Of a DNA stretch of 23,990 nucleotides, positions 6,944 to 13,449 are shown piece by piece. The notes below the pieces were generated by a model. It ran no database searches. It was not told where the DNA came from and worked only from the letters and a program-made list of their open reading frames with translations. Origin of the DNA: Bacillota bacterium (GTDB taxonomy: Bacteria > Bacillota > Clostridia > Acetivibrionales > DTU013); contig JAEWQC010000221.1 of assembly GCA_023399355.1 (NCBI GenBank), positions 1 through 23,990 on the forward strand. Reading direction: 5' to 3'. The position numbers and the translations under genes are program-made. Every line of letters starts with the position of its first letter. The first letter of the stretch is position 1.

Positions 6944-8002
6944 ATGAAACAGCAAAAAACATACCTCGAAGCCCAGAAGCTTATCGAAATATATTCGAGA
7001 GCACAGCAGGAGTTGGTGGAGACCATCGCCGCCAAAGAAGCCAGAGGAAACGTCACTGATTTCCAAAGAAGTCTCCTTCGGCAAATCAGAAAGATTCTAC
7101 AGGATCTGGACAAACAAGCTAAAGACTGGGCAAGAGGCGTTTTGCCGAAAAGCTACCAAATTGGAATCGACGCTGTAAACCGGTGGATGGAGGGCCAGGG
7201 GATTTCTGTGGGCACTTCATTTTCGCAATTGCATTCCAGTGCAATTGAAGTACTGATGCAGGAAACGCTGGATGAATTGTATGGTGCAAATCAATTTACC
7301 GGGGACAGATTTGCGGCTTCCTTGCGGCAATCTGTCCGGGATGTCGCTACACAAAAGATCGCACAGGGCCAGACTGTTCGGGAATGTAAAAAGAACCTAG
7401 TCAAGAAACTGTCGGAAGACGGATTCACTGGAATCCTGAGTAAAAATGGACGTACGATGTCCCTTGATGCATATGCATCTGTTGTAGCCAGGAGCAAGAC
7501 CAGAGAGGCAACCAATACGGCCACGATGAACCAGATTACCTCCTTGGGACACGACCTTATCAAAATCAGTAACCATAAATCCAGCTGTCCGATATGCGCG
7601 GTAATGGAAGGACGAGTATACAGCATATCTGGTAAAGATCCGCGATATCCGCCATTAAGCATTGCCTTTTCCGGGCCGTATTCAAACATTCATGCGAATT
7701 GTAGCCATGTTCTGACACCATACATTCCGGAGCTGGCCGATGATCCGGAAGGAGACCTGGAGTATAGCCGAAAACCGTTTGATCTCGATCCCAGGAGCCA
7801 GAAGCAAATTGACATATATAACATGGTGCAGAAGCAGCGGAAGACCCTCCGGGACAACAGGAGGCTCTGGGAAAAGATGAAACTGGTCGTTCCGGACAAT
7901 GCACCGAAATCATTCCAAGGCTTTCTCCGAATGAAGCAATCCGGATCGGAACGATGGGACCAGCTGCAGGCAGAATATAAAAGCAAACTCAAGACAGAAT
8001 GA
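6944..8002 (+). CDS. Minor head protein (phage minor capsid 2 / Mu F-like class)
   Basis: This 352-residue protein follows the portal by five bases, the standard position for the minor head or head-morphogenesis protein that enters the prohead with the portal. The N-terminal two thirds is helical. The conserved C-terminal region has SCPICAVMEGRVYSI (about residue 213), then PPLSIAFSGPYSNIHANCSH (about 233-252) and VLTPYIP. The Cys-x-x-Cys and His-x-Asn-Cys-x-His arrangement is typical of the family and probably binds a metal. A terminator-like hairpin follows the stop, so transcription beyond this gene may be modulated. Confidence 0.85.
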   Translation: MKQQKTYLEAQKLIEIYSRAQQELVETIAAKEARGNVTDFQRSLLRQIRKILQDLDKQAKDWARGVLPKSYQIGIDAVNRWMEGQGISVGTSFSQLHSSAIEVLMQETLDELYGANQFTGDRFAASLRQSVRDVATQKIAQGQTVRECKKNLVKKLSEDGFTGILSKNGRTMSLDAYASVVARSKTREATNTATMNQITSLGHDLIKISNHKSSCPICAVMEGRVYSISGKDPRYPPLSIAFSGPYSNIHANCSHVLTPYIPELADDPEGDLEYSRKPFDLDPRSQKQIDIYNMVQKQRKTLRDNRRLWEKMKLVVPDNAPKSFQGFLRMKQSGSERWDQLQAEYKSKLKTE

Positions 8003-8010
8003 GTCAGTAT

Positions 8011-8046
8011 AAAGGATTCCGCTTCGGGTGGAGATCCTTTTTTATT
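8011..8046 (+). terminator. Terminator inside the head module
   Basis: AAAGGATTCCGC (8011-8022) pairs with GGTGGAGATCCTTT (8027-8040), with one bulged G, around a TTCG tetraloop, and is followed by TTTTTT and ATT. This has every mark of an efficient intrinsic terminator, yet it lies between the minor head and scaffold genes. Full late expression would require read-through, antitermination or a promoter downstream. Confidence 0.75.
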
Positions 8047-8086
8047 GAATAAAAATTCAAGGAGAAGACCGGAAAGGAGCATTTTA

Positions 8087-8668
8087 ATGAAGATCCTGGA
8101 GTATTTAAAAAAGAATGCGGAAGCATTTGCAGGCATCCCGAATGCGGAAGAGTTGGTTAAAGCCGTCGTCGACAAGATGCAGGAGCTCGGTTTTATCGCT
8201 CTGGCAAATAACGAGAAGGAACCTGCTTATGTGGAGAAGGCGCAGCTGGATCAGGCAACAAGCCAGAATGCGGATCTGACAAAACAGGTTGACGACATGA
8301 AAAAATCCGTAGAAGGCCTGGATGAAATGACAAAGGCCAATGGGCAGCTGAAGGACAAATACAGAACGTCGGTCCTGAATTCAGCCATCAAGTTGGCTGC
8401 CATCAGCGCAAAAGCAAAAAATCCGGATGATGTACACAAGTTTCTGGACATGGGCAAAATCAACCTGAAGGATGACGACAGCATCGATGGGCTCGACGAT
8501 CAGATCAAGGAACTGACAGCATCCAAAGGCTACTTGTTTGGAGATACCTCTCCTGCAGGCAGCGGGTTCAATCCTCCGGGCGGCGGTGGAAACGGACAGA
8601 AAGATCCGGACAAGATGACAATGAACGAATACGCCCAATATTACAGCGAAAGATCCAAACAGCAATAG
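8087..8668 (+). CDS. Scaffolding protein, GP20-like
   Basis: Scaffold proteins guide coat assembly and leave the prohead. The 193-residue product has an N-terminal helical region, a coiled coil (about residues 58-100, around DLTKQVDDMKKSVEGLDEM), then the GP20-type pattern SAIKLAAISAKAKNPDDVHKFLDM and DDQIKELTASKGYLFGD. It ends in a glycine/proline-rich linker and a basic helical tail. The start is the ATG at 8087 with GAAAGGAG upstream; an in-frame TTG at 8045 would overlap the terminator and is rejected. It sits directly before the coat gene, as scaffolds usually do. Confidence 0.85.
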   Translation: MKILEYLKKNAEAFAGIPNAEELVKAVVDKMQELGFIALANNEKEPAYVEKAQLDQATSQNADLTKQVDDMKKSVEGLDEMTKANGQLKDKYRTSVLNSAIKLAAISAKAKNPDDVHKFLDMGKINLKDDDSIDGLDDQIKELTASKGYLFGDTSPAGSGFNPPGGGGNGQKDPDKMTMNEYAQYYSERSKQQ

Positions 8669-8745
8669 ACACCAATTTTCTCACCAAATTTGTCAATTTC
8701 ATAGGCATTTTCACACAGCAAATATTTTACAGGAGGTAAGGTTTT

Positions 8746-9843
8746 ATGCCAAACACACTTTTGACTCCTTCGGTAATCGCGAAGGAAGCCATCATGGTTC
8801 TGCTGAACAATATGGTTCTGGCAGGACTGGTACATCGGGATTTTTCAGGGGAATTTGTAAAACGTGGCGATACCATAACGGTCCGGAAACCAGCTACCTT
8901 TGTTGCCAATGAGTACAACGGATCAAGCATCAATGTGCAGGATGCAACGGAAACCGGCGTACCGGTCAAGATGGACAAAATCGTCGACGTCAGCTTCAAG
9001 ATCACAGCGAAGGAAATGACATTGTCCCTGGAGGACTTCTCCCAGCAGTTCATTGTTCCGGCTATGAACGCACATGCCCAGTATCTGGACGCTCTCATTG
9101 CAAGTCTGTATGTCGACATTCCGTATTTCGTGAATGTCAGTGGTACTCCGGCCATTGGCGATTTCGCTAACATCGGAGCGGTAATGAACCAGAATAAGGC
9201 GCCGCTGGTCAACCGCAACTTGGCCCTCGATCCGATCACTCATGCAAAGTATGTCGTCCTGGATGCAGTCCTGCATGCGGATAAAGCCGGATCGACGGAA
9301 GCCCTGCGTACCGCAAGCATGGGAAAGGTGCTTGGTTTGGATTCCTACATGGACCAGAACATCAAGACACATACCAAGGGCACAGTTACTGCAGGAAACG
9401 CAACCGGTACCGCAGGACAGTCGACGCTGGCTCTTGCATCCGTCACCCCGGCCACCGGTACCCTGAAGAAGGGCGATGTATTCACCATTGCCGGAGATAC
9501 TGGCATGTATGTTGTTACAGCTGATGCCACGGCAGCCGCTGGAGCAATAGCATCCCTCGCCATTTACCCTGCTTTGGGTACAAGTCCTGCAGCTGCTGCC
9601 ATCACCGTGGTCACCAATGTCAGGCAGAACCTTGCATTCCATAAGAATGCATTCGCCCTGGTAACCAGGCCGCTGGAACTACCGCTCGGTGCTGCCAAGG
9701 CTGAGGTACTCTCCTACAACGGAGTCACCGTGAGAATCGTATATGGATACGACATGCAGGCCAAAGCAGATATCGTATCTATTGACTTCCTCTGCGGCGT
9801 CAAGACACTTACACCTGAACTGGCATGCAGATTACTGGGATAG
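8746..9843 (+). CDS. Major capsid protein, P22 coat (gene 5) family
   Basis: This 365-residue protein begins MPNTLLTPSVIAKEAIMVL and continues with a GEFVKRGDTITVRKP segment, both typical of the P22 gp5 coat family, a variant of the HK97 fold with an inserted domain. The inserted Ala/Thr/Gly-rich beta domain is visible at about residues 205-290 (TVTAGNATGTAGQ through AAAAITVVTNV). The C-terminus returns to the fold with LPLGAAKAEVLSYNGVTVRIVYGYD. A strong AGGAGG ribosome site fits high expression. A GC-rich hairpin follows the stop. Confidence 0.88.
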   Translation: MPNTLLTPSVIAKEAIMVLLNNMVLAGLVHRDFSGEFVKRGDTITVRKPATFVANEYNGSSINVQDATETGVPVKMDKIVDVSFKITAKEMTLSLEDFSQQFIVPAMNAHAQYLDALIASLYVDIPYFVNVSGTPAIGDFANIGAVMNQNKAPLVNRNLALDPITHAKYVVLDAVLHADKAGSTEALRTASMGKVLGLDSYMDQNIKTHTKGTVTAGNATGTAGQSTLALASVTPATGTLKKGDVFTIAGDTGMYVVTADATAAAGAIASLAIYPALGTSPAAAAITVVTNVRQNLAFHKNAFALVTRPLELPLGAAKAEVLSYNGVTVRIVYGYDMQAKADIVSIDFLCGVKTLTPELACRLLG

Positions 9844-9849
9844 TTACCT

Positions 9850-9874
9850 GGGGAGGGGTAATTATCCCCTCCCC
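9850..9874 (+). repeat. GC-rich hairpin after the coat gene
   Basis: GGGGAGGGG (9850-9858) and CCCCTCCCC (9866-9874) form a perfect 9-bp stem with a 7-nt loop. No T-run follows, so it is not an intrinsic terminator. It could protect the coat mRNA from 3' decay or act as a processing site, which is inference. Confidence 0.6.
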
Positions 9875-9902
9875 TACCCTATCCAAGGAAAGGTGATATA
9901 TT

Positions 9903-10409
9903 ATGGCAGTTAACCTAATAGTAGGCAGCAACTCATATATTGGCGTAACCGACGCCGACCAGTATTTTGCCAACAGGCTTTATTCAGATGCGTGGGTTAA
10001 TGCGTCTGCTGATCAAAAAGCCCAATCTCTGATCATGGCCTCCAAGCGGATTGACCGGCTCAACTACCGAGGGAAAAAGGCAGATCCGAACCAAACAATG
10101 AAATTCCCCCGCGCCATTTTTGCTAATAATCCCGGCACATATGCCATTGATCCCAAAGCGGTTCAGACATATCCCGGATGGGTGTATGAAATTGATGTGG
10201 CTCAATGTGTTAAGGAAGCAGTTTGCGAGGAAGCCTTAATGCTTCTAAAAGGTTCTTCCCAACGTGTTGAATTACAGGCCCAGGGAGTGCATTCATTCCA
10301 GATTGGGAATCTTTCCGAAACCTTCACTGGTGAAGTAGTTAAGCTTCTAAGCCCGGATGCCAGGGAACTGCTTCGAAAGTATATGGCCGGGAGCGTGAAC
10401 ATCATATGA
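9903..10409 (+). CDS. Head-tail connector (adaptor, DnaT-like domain)
   Basis: The 168-residue product starts MAVNLIVGSNSYIGVTDADQYF. The "SYIGVTDADQYF...W" pattern followed by a run of helices and a PRAIF segment is common in proteins directly downstream of coat genes that are annotated as DnaT-like or head-tail adaptor. It probably joins portal and tail as the first connector ring. The ribosome site GGAAAGGTG precedes the ATG at 9903. The stop overlaps the next start (ATATGA), suggesting translational coupling. Confidence 0.7.
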   Translation: MAVNLIVGSNSYIGVTDADQYFANRLYSDAWVNASADQKAQSLIMASKRIDRLNYRGKKADPNQTMKFPRAIFANNPGTYAIDPKAVQTYPGWVYEIDVAQCVKEAVCEEALMLLKGSSQRVELQAQGVHSFQIGNLSETFTGEVVKLLSPDARELLRKYMAGSVNII

Positions 10410-10687
10410 TGATGGATTATTGCAATCAGTCAGCTGTATGGAAACATATCGTCGGCCATGATAAGTTCAGCCAGCCTACCTACTTGGAAACGGATATCAA
10501 GGTTAGAAAAGAGAATAAAACCAGGCTAGTACGGAACAAAAATGGAATACAGGTGGTGTCAAACACCACTGTTTTTACAGATGCCGATGTGAAGATTGAC
10601 GATTTGATAGACAATACCCCTGTTATTGCTGTTTCGGATATGATTGGACTTGGTGGTAAATGCGAGGGTTATGAGGTAATGCTATGA
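10406..10687 (+). CDS. Head closure / neck protein (putative)
   Basis: This small 93-residue protein, rich in beta-strand character, has a size and position typical of the head-closure or stopper proteins of siphophages (the minor capsid 1 class). It overlaps both neighbours by four bases. Three ATG codons lie in tandem at the start (10406, 10409, 10412); the first is used here. A terminator-like hairpin lies inside the coding sequence at 10553-10576. The family is assigned mainly from position, so the function is uncertain. Confidence 0.55.
   Translation: MMMDYCNQSAVWKHIVGHDKFSQPTYLETDIKVRKENKTRLVRNKNGIQVVSNTTVFTDADVKIDDLIDNTPVIAVSDMIGLGGKCEGYEVML
10553..10576 (+). terminator. Terminator-like hairpin within a connector gene
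   Basis: GTGGTGT (10553-10559) and ACACCAC (10563-10569) form a perfect 7-bp stem with a CAA loop, followed after two bases by TTTTT. Because it lies inside a gene, translation would normally mask it. Untranslated transcripts would be at risk of stopping here. Confidence 0.4.
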
Positions 10688-11034
10688 GGAACAAATGGTA
10701 TATCGATGAAGCCAAAAACCGTGCAAAAAATGCAGGAATAAAGGCTCTCGTGACATGCGGTTTGGATCTTCAAGGCAAATCTCAGAATCAGGCACCTGTA
10801 GACTTGGGGGACTTGAGAGGAAACTGCAGCGTATCAGATCCGGAAACAACAAATAAAGGTACTCAAATTACAGTGGGCTATAGTCTTCCCTATGCCTTGC
10901 GTCAGCATGAACATCGTGAATATATCCATCCAAAAGGCGGAAAGGCAAAATATCTTGAAGATCCCTATAAGGAAAATGTAAGCAAATATTCAAATTACAT
11001 CGGAAATTCCATCAAGAAAGCTCTGGGTGATTAG
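10684..11034 (+). CDS. HK97 gp10-like / minor capsid 2 connector
   Basis: The 116-residue product has the typical features of this connector family: a short N-terminal helix, then QNQAPVDLGDLRGNCSV (family APVDTG-x-LR), a beta segment TQITVGYSLPYALRQHEH and the end pattern HPKGGKAKYLEDPYK. Proteins of this class line the head-tail joint. It overlaps the preceding gene (ATGA) and is followed by a tail-terminator-like gene, the usual order. Confidence 0.75.
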   Translation: MRNKWYIDEAKNRAKNAGIKALVTCGLDLQGKSQNQAPVDLGDLRGNCSVSDPETTNKGTQITVGYSLPYALRQHEHREYIHPKGGKAKYLEDPYKENVSKYSNYIGNSIKKALGD

Positions 11035-11035
11035 G

Positions 11036-11398
11036 ATGCCTTTATTGATTGACAATATAACTGGCTTGCTGCAATCAGGAGGTTTTGGAACTGAGAATGT
11101 CGATATTTTTTCAGCTGCCCAGCCGGATGATCCGGATGATTGCGTAACTGTTTACGAAACAGGAGGTTTCAAGCCAGAACTCCATAACAGTGTTGAATAC
11201 CCGACGTTTCAGATAATTGTCAGAGGAAAGATATATGCAACTGCCAGGCAGAAGGTCGACGATATTTATAAAGCCCTTCACGGAAACACTTCAATCTTCA
11301 TGTTGATTCAGGCAATGCAGAGTCCAGGATCACTCGGGCAGGATCAGAAAAAACGGTGGGAATTCTCAGTTAATTTTAAAATCATCAAACATATGTAA
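11036..11398 (+). CDS. Tail terminator / minor capsid 3-like protein
   Basis: This 120-residue protein (MPLLIDNITGLLQSGGFG...) matches the size, alternating pattern and position of the minor capsid 3 or tail-terminator class, which caps the tail tube at the head side. A segment EYPTFQIIVRGKIYATARQKVDDIYKAL is typical. The start is chosen as the ATG at 11036; GTG 11027 is in frame and overlaps the previous gene. It is the last gene before the tube proteins. Confidence 0.65.
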   Translation: MPLLIDNITGLLQSGGFGTENVDIFSAAQPDDPDDCVTVYETGGFKPELHNSVEYPTFQIIVRGKIYATARQKVDDIYKALHGNTSIFMLIQAMQSPGSLGQDQKKRWEFSVNFKIIKHM

Positions 11399-11420
11399 AA
11401 TTTGGAGGGAGTGAAGAAAC

Positions 11421-11807
11421 ATGGCACTTGCAGGAAAGGGCGGCAACGTCAAAATCGGGGCAAATGCGGTAACGGAAATAGGAAACTGGAAGTTGGACTT
11501 GGATCTGGATACAAAGGATAAAACGAACTTTGGTTCGAACGGGTGGAAGGAATCGCAGCCCACGCTGAAGGGCTGGTCGGGAACTTGTGAAGGAACCTGG
11601 AACGTCGCAGCTGATACAAACGGGCAGACAGCAATCCAGACTGCAGTTCTGAACGGGACATCGGTGTCCTTGGCGCTTTATGCGGACGGAACGCACAATT
11701 ACGCCGGGACAGCCTGGATAAAGAAGCTGTCAGTCGAAGAACCTGTCGACGACCTGGTCAAGTTCTCTTTTGACTACGAAGGAACTGGGGCGCTGACATA
11801 CACATGA
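11421..11807 (+). CDS. Major tail tube protein, copy 1
   Basis: The 128-residue product begins MALAGKGGNVKIGANAVTEI. Its main motif block is WKLDLDLDTKDKTNFGSNGW, then KESQPTLKGWSGTCEG and, near the C-terminus, KKLSVEEPVDDLVKFSFDYE followed by GTGALTYT. This is the compact beta-barrel tube fold of siphophages, polymerised around the tape measure. GGAGGG precedes the ATG. The downstream gene at 12095 carries the same core plus an extra N-terminal domain, so the phage has two tube-type proteins. Codon choice changes from here on (many GTCGAC and GACGG), hinting at a separate origin of the tail module. Confidence 0.8.
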   Translation: MALAGKGGNVKIGANAVTEIGNWKLDLDLDTKDKTNFGSNGWKESQPTLKGWSGTCEGTWNVAADTNGQTAIQTAVLNGTSVSLALYADGTHNYAGTAWIKKLSVEEPVDDLVKFSFDYEGTGALTYT

Positions 11808-11813
11808 TAAGGT

Positions 11814-11840
11814 GGCGGGCATTGCCCGCCTTGCCTTTTT
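11814..11840 (+). terminator. GC-rich hairpin with T-tract after tube gene 1
   Basis: GGCGGGC (11814-11820) and GCCCGCC (11824-11830) form a perfect 7-bp stem with a 3-nt loop, or 6 bp with a 5-nt loop. TTGCC and then TTTTT follow. The five-base gap before the T-run weakens it as a terminator. It may act as an attenuator or mRNA stabiliser that raises the yield of the tube gene over later tail genes. Confidence 0.45.
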
Positions 11841-11866
11841 ACTTATGGAAAGGGGTGACGGTTTAA

Positions 11867-12091
11867 ATGTCAATTTTGAAATATAAGGGTGGCCAGACGT
11901 ATTTTGACCCGGCGGGCCGCTTCTTTTTAGAACAGGGCGACCTGGTCGACGTCGTCGAACCCGAAGCCGTACAGCTGGCAGGGAAAGACGACTTTGACGT
12001 CGCCACGGACGCAGAGATCAAGGCCGCAGCGAAGGCCGCCCAGGCAGCAGCAGCCGCCCAGATAGCAGCTGAAGCTGGAAGGGAGGGATAA
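11867..12091 (+). CDS. Small phage protein between the tube genes
   Basis: This 74-residue acidic protein has an N-terminal beta-like half (KYKGGQTYFDPAGRFFLEQG) and a C-terminal alanine-rich helix (about residues 50-70). I do not recognise it. It lies between the two tail-tube paralogues and ends three bases before the next ATG, so it is very probably translated with them. Possible roles are a tail accessory or a small chaperone; nothing in the sequence decides this. Confidence 0.55.
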   Translation: MSILKYKGGQTYFDPAGRFFLEQGDLVDVVEPEAVQLAGKDDFDVATDAEIKAAAKAAQAAAAAQIAAEAGREG

Positions 12092-12094
12092 CAA

Positions 12095-12700
12095 ATGGCA
12101 GTCGCAGGCAAAATCGGAGCCGTCTACAAGGCGGACGGAGTGAGTACGACCTTTACAGACGAAACAACCACGGCAGATGCCGCAAAGCTGCGTTATAGAA
12201 TAACGAACGCTGCGAAGCGGTACTGGGACGACAGCGCAGCGGTAACTGTCAAGAAGAACGGCGTCACGCAGTCCAATGGGTTCACTTTGGAAATGGCGGG
12301 CGGCGTGGTCGTATTCACGGCGGCGCTGACGTCAGAAGTTATCCTGGTAAGCGGGAAATATTTCACGGTGGCGCAGATGGCGACCTTCTTCGACTGGAAG
12401 CTGGACATTGAAAGGGATACAAAGGACGTGACGACCTTCGCGTCTAATGGCTGGAAGGAATCGCTGTCGACGCTGATCGGATGGAGTGCAAGCGCAGAAG
12501 GTTACTGGGCAGACGGCAGCTTCCTGGCAATGGTCGGGAATAGAATCATCCTGGTGCTTTACGTCGACTACGTCGGGGCCGACCGATACGAAGGATACAT
12601 CATACTGAAGAAGAACAGCATCGAAGAGCCTGTCGACGATATCGTCAAGGAGACAGTCGAATTTGAAGGGACAGGTGCCCTTTATTATCACGATATATAA
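12095..12700 (+). CDS. Tail tube protein, copy 2, with extra N-terminal domain
   Basis: The last ~100 residues of this 201-residue protein repeat the tube core of the gene at 11421: DWKLDIERDTKDVTTFASNG, WKESLSTLIGWSASAEGYW, then KKNSIEEPVDDIVKETVEF and EGTGALYY. The first ~95 residues form a separate beta domain (DGVSTTFTDETTTADAAKLR through GGVVVFTAALTSEVILVSG), of a kind often fused to phage tail proteins. GGAGGGATAACAA before its ATG is identical to the site before the gene at 17205. The two tube proteins could build different parts of the tail or alternate as subunits. Confidence 0.75.
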   Translation: MAVAGKIGAVYKADGVSTTFTDETTTADAAKLRYRITNAAKRYWDDSAAVTVKKNGVTQSNGFTLEMAGGVVVFTAALTSEVILVSGKYFTVAQMATFFDWKLDIERDTKDVTTFASNGWKESLSTLIGWSASAEGYWADGSFLAMVGNRIILVLYVDYVGADRYEGYIILKKNSIEEPVDDIVKETVEFEGTGALYYHDI

Positions 12701-12718
12701 GTGAAGGAGGACAAACGA

Positions 12719-13075
12719 ATGTCAAGGAAAAAGGAAGTTACGGTGCTACAGGAAGTGACAGAAAAAGGGGTCACAGTCGTTATTAAAGAAAAAACGCTGG
12801 GCCAGCTGGAGGAAATGCTTACAAAGGTTGCAGGCGTCCAGGTGAAGGATATCATTCAGGCCAACGATATTGACCATGTAAAAAATAGCCTCATGAGTCT
12901 TTTTACTGACAATATTCCGGAGTTGTTCCCGCCGATCAAGCCGGAGCAGGTTAAAAGCCTATACCCTTCTGAGATTGAAGAACTGGTTGAAGGGTTTATT
13001 GAAGTAAATTTTTTCGGGGTGAAGCGCCTGGCGGTTCCTCTGATGAGTGTCATTCGGCAGCAGATCAACAAATAA
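12719..13075 (+). CDS. Tail assembly chaperone G
   Basis: This 118-residue protein lies between the tube and tape-measure genes, the position of lambda gpG and its functional equivalents, which coat the tape measure during tail assembly. It starts at the ATG at 12719 with GAAGGAGG upstream; the in-frame GTG at 12701 lacks a ribosome site. A slippery run at 13006-13015, about 60 bases before the stop, allows the usual -1 shift into the following frame and so a longer GT product. It shows no strong motif of its own; the call rests on position and on the frameshift arrangement. Confidence 0.75.
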   Translation: MSRKKEVTVLQEVTEKGVTVVIKEKTLGQLEEMLTKVAGVQVKDIIQANDIDHVKNSLMSLFTDNIPELFPPIKPEQVKSLYPSEIEELVEGFIEVNFFGVKRLAVPLMSVIRQQINK

Positions 13076-13449
13076 ATGACACTCTAGGAATAGATGGTTA
13101 TATTGATGCCCTGGCTAGTGAATACGGATGGACGCCTGAAATTATCAAGGGCCTTACCCGGAGTGAACTACTGGGGCTTTTTCACAAGATCAGAGAGCGT
13201 CGAGCAACGGAGTATTACATGCAACGTGCTCATTACGCTTTTATGGTTGTGAATATCAATTCCATGCTGGGTGGTAAACCGAAGAAAATTGAAGAATTAA
13301 TTGGGACTCTTCCGGACCATCTTAAAAGAGCCTTACAAACAAATGAGAAAACTTCTACGGCATCCCAACCCAAAGGGCAGATTGAAACTTGGAGGGAAGG
13401 AGCGGCGATCCGTGGGTTGAAAATTAACTCAGAAAGGGTGAAACAGTAA
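12719..13449 (+). CDS. Tail assembly chaperone GT fusion by -1 frameshift
   Basis: The -1 frame is open from 13003 through 13446 with no stop, running past the end of the G frame and ending one base before the tape-measure ATG. A shift at the slippery run gives a product of about 243 residues. Its T part reads, near the junction, YIDALASEYGWTPEIIKGL and then LLGLFHKIRERRATEYYMQR, ending INSERVKQ. The ATG at 13219 in this frame has no ribosome site, so the T part is best explained as frameshift-only. This is the conserved G/GT strategy of long-tailed phages, where the two products are made in a fixed ratio. Confidence 0.8.
13006..13015 (+). promoter_or_regulatory. Programmed -1 frameshift slippery site
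   Basis: In the G frame the codons are GTA AAT TTT TTC. This contains two overlapping canonical X-XXY-YYZ heptamers, A AAT TTT (13006-13012) and T TTT TTC (13009-13015). Shifting back one base at either joins the G frame to the open T frame. Confidence 0.8.

Noticed and set aside
13219..13449. Separate gene starting at the ATG at 13219
   Set aside because: It lacks a ribosome site and the frame is open far upstream to the slippery run; it is the 3' part of the GT frameshift product.
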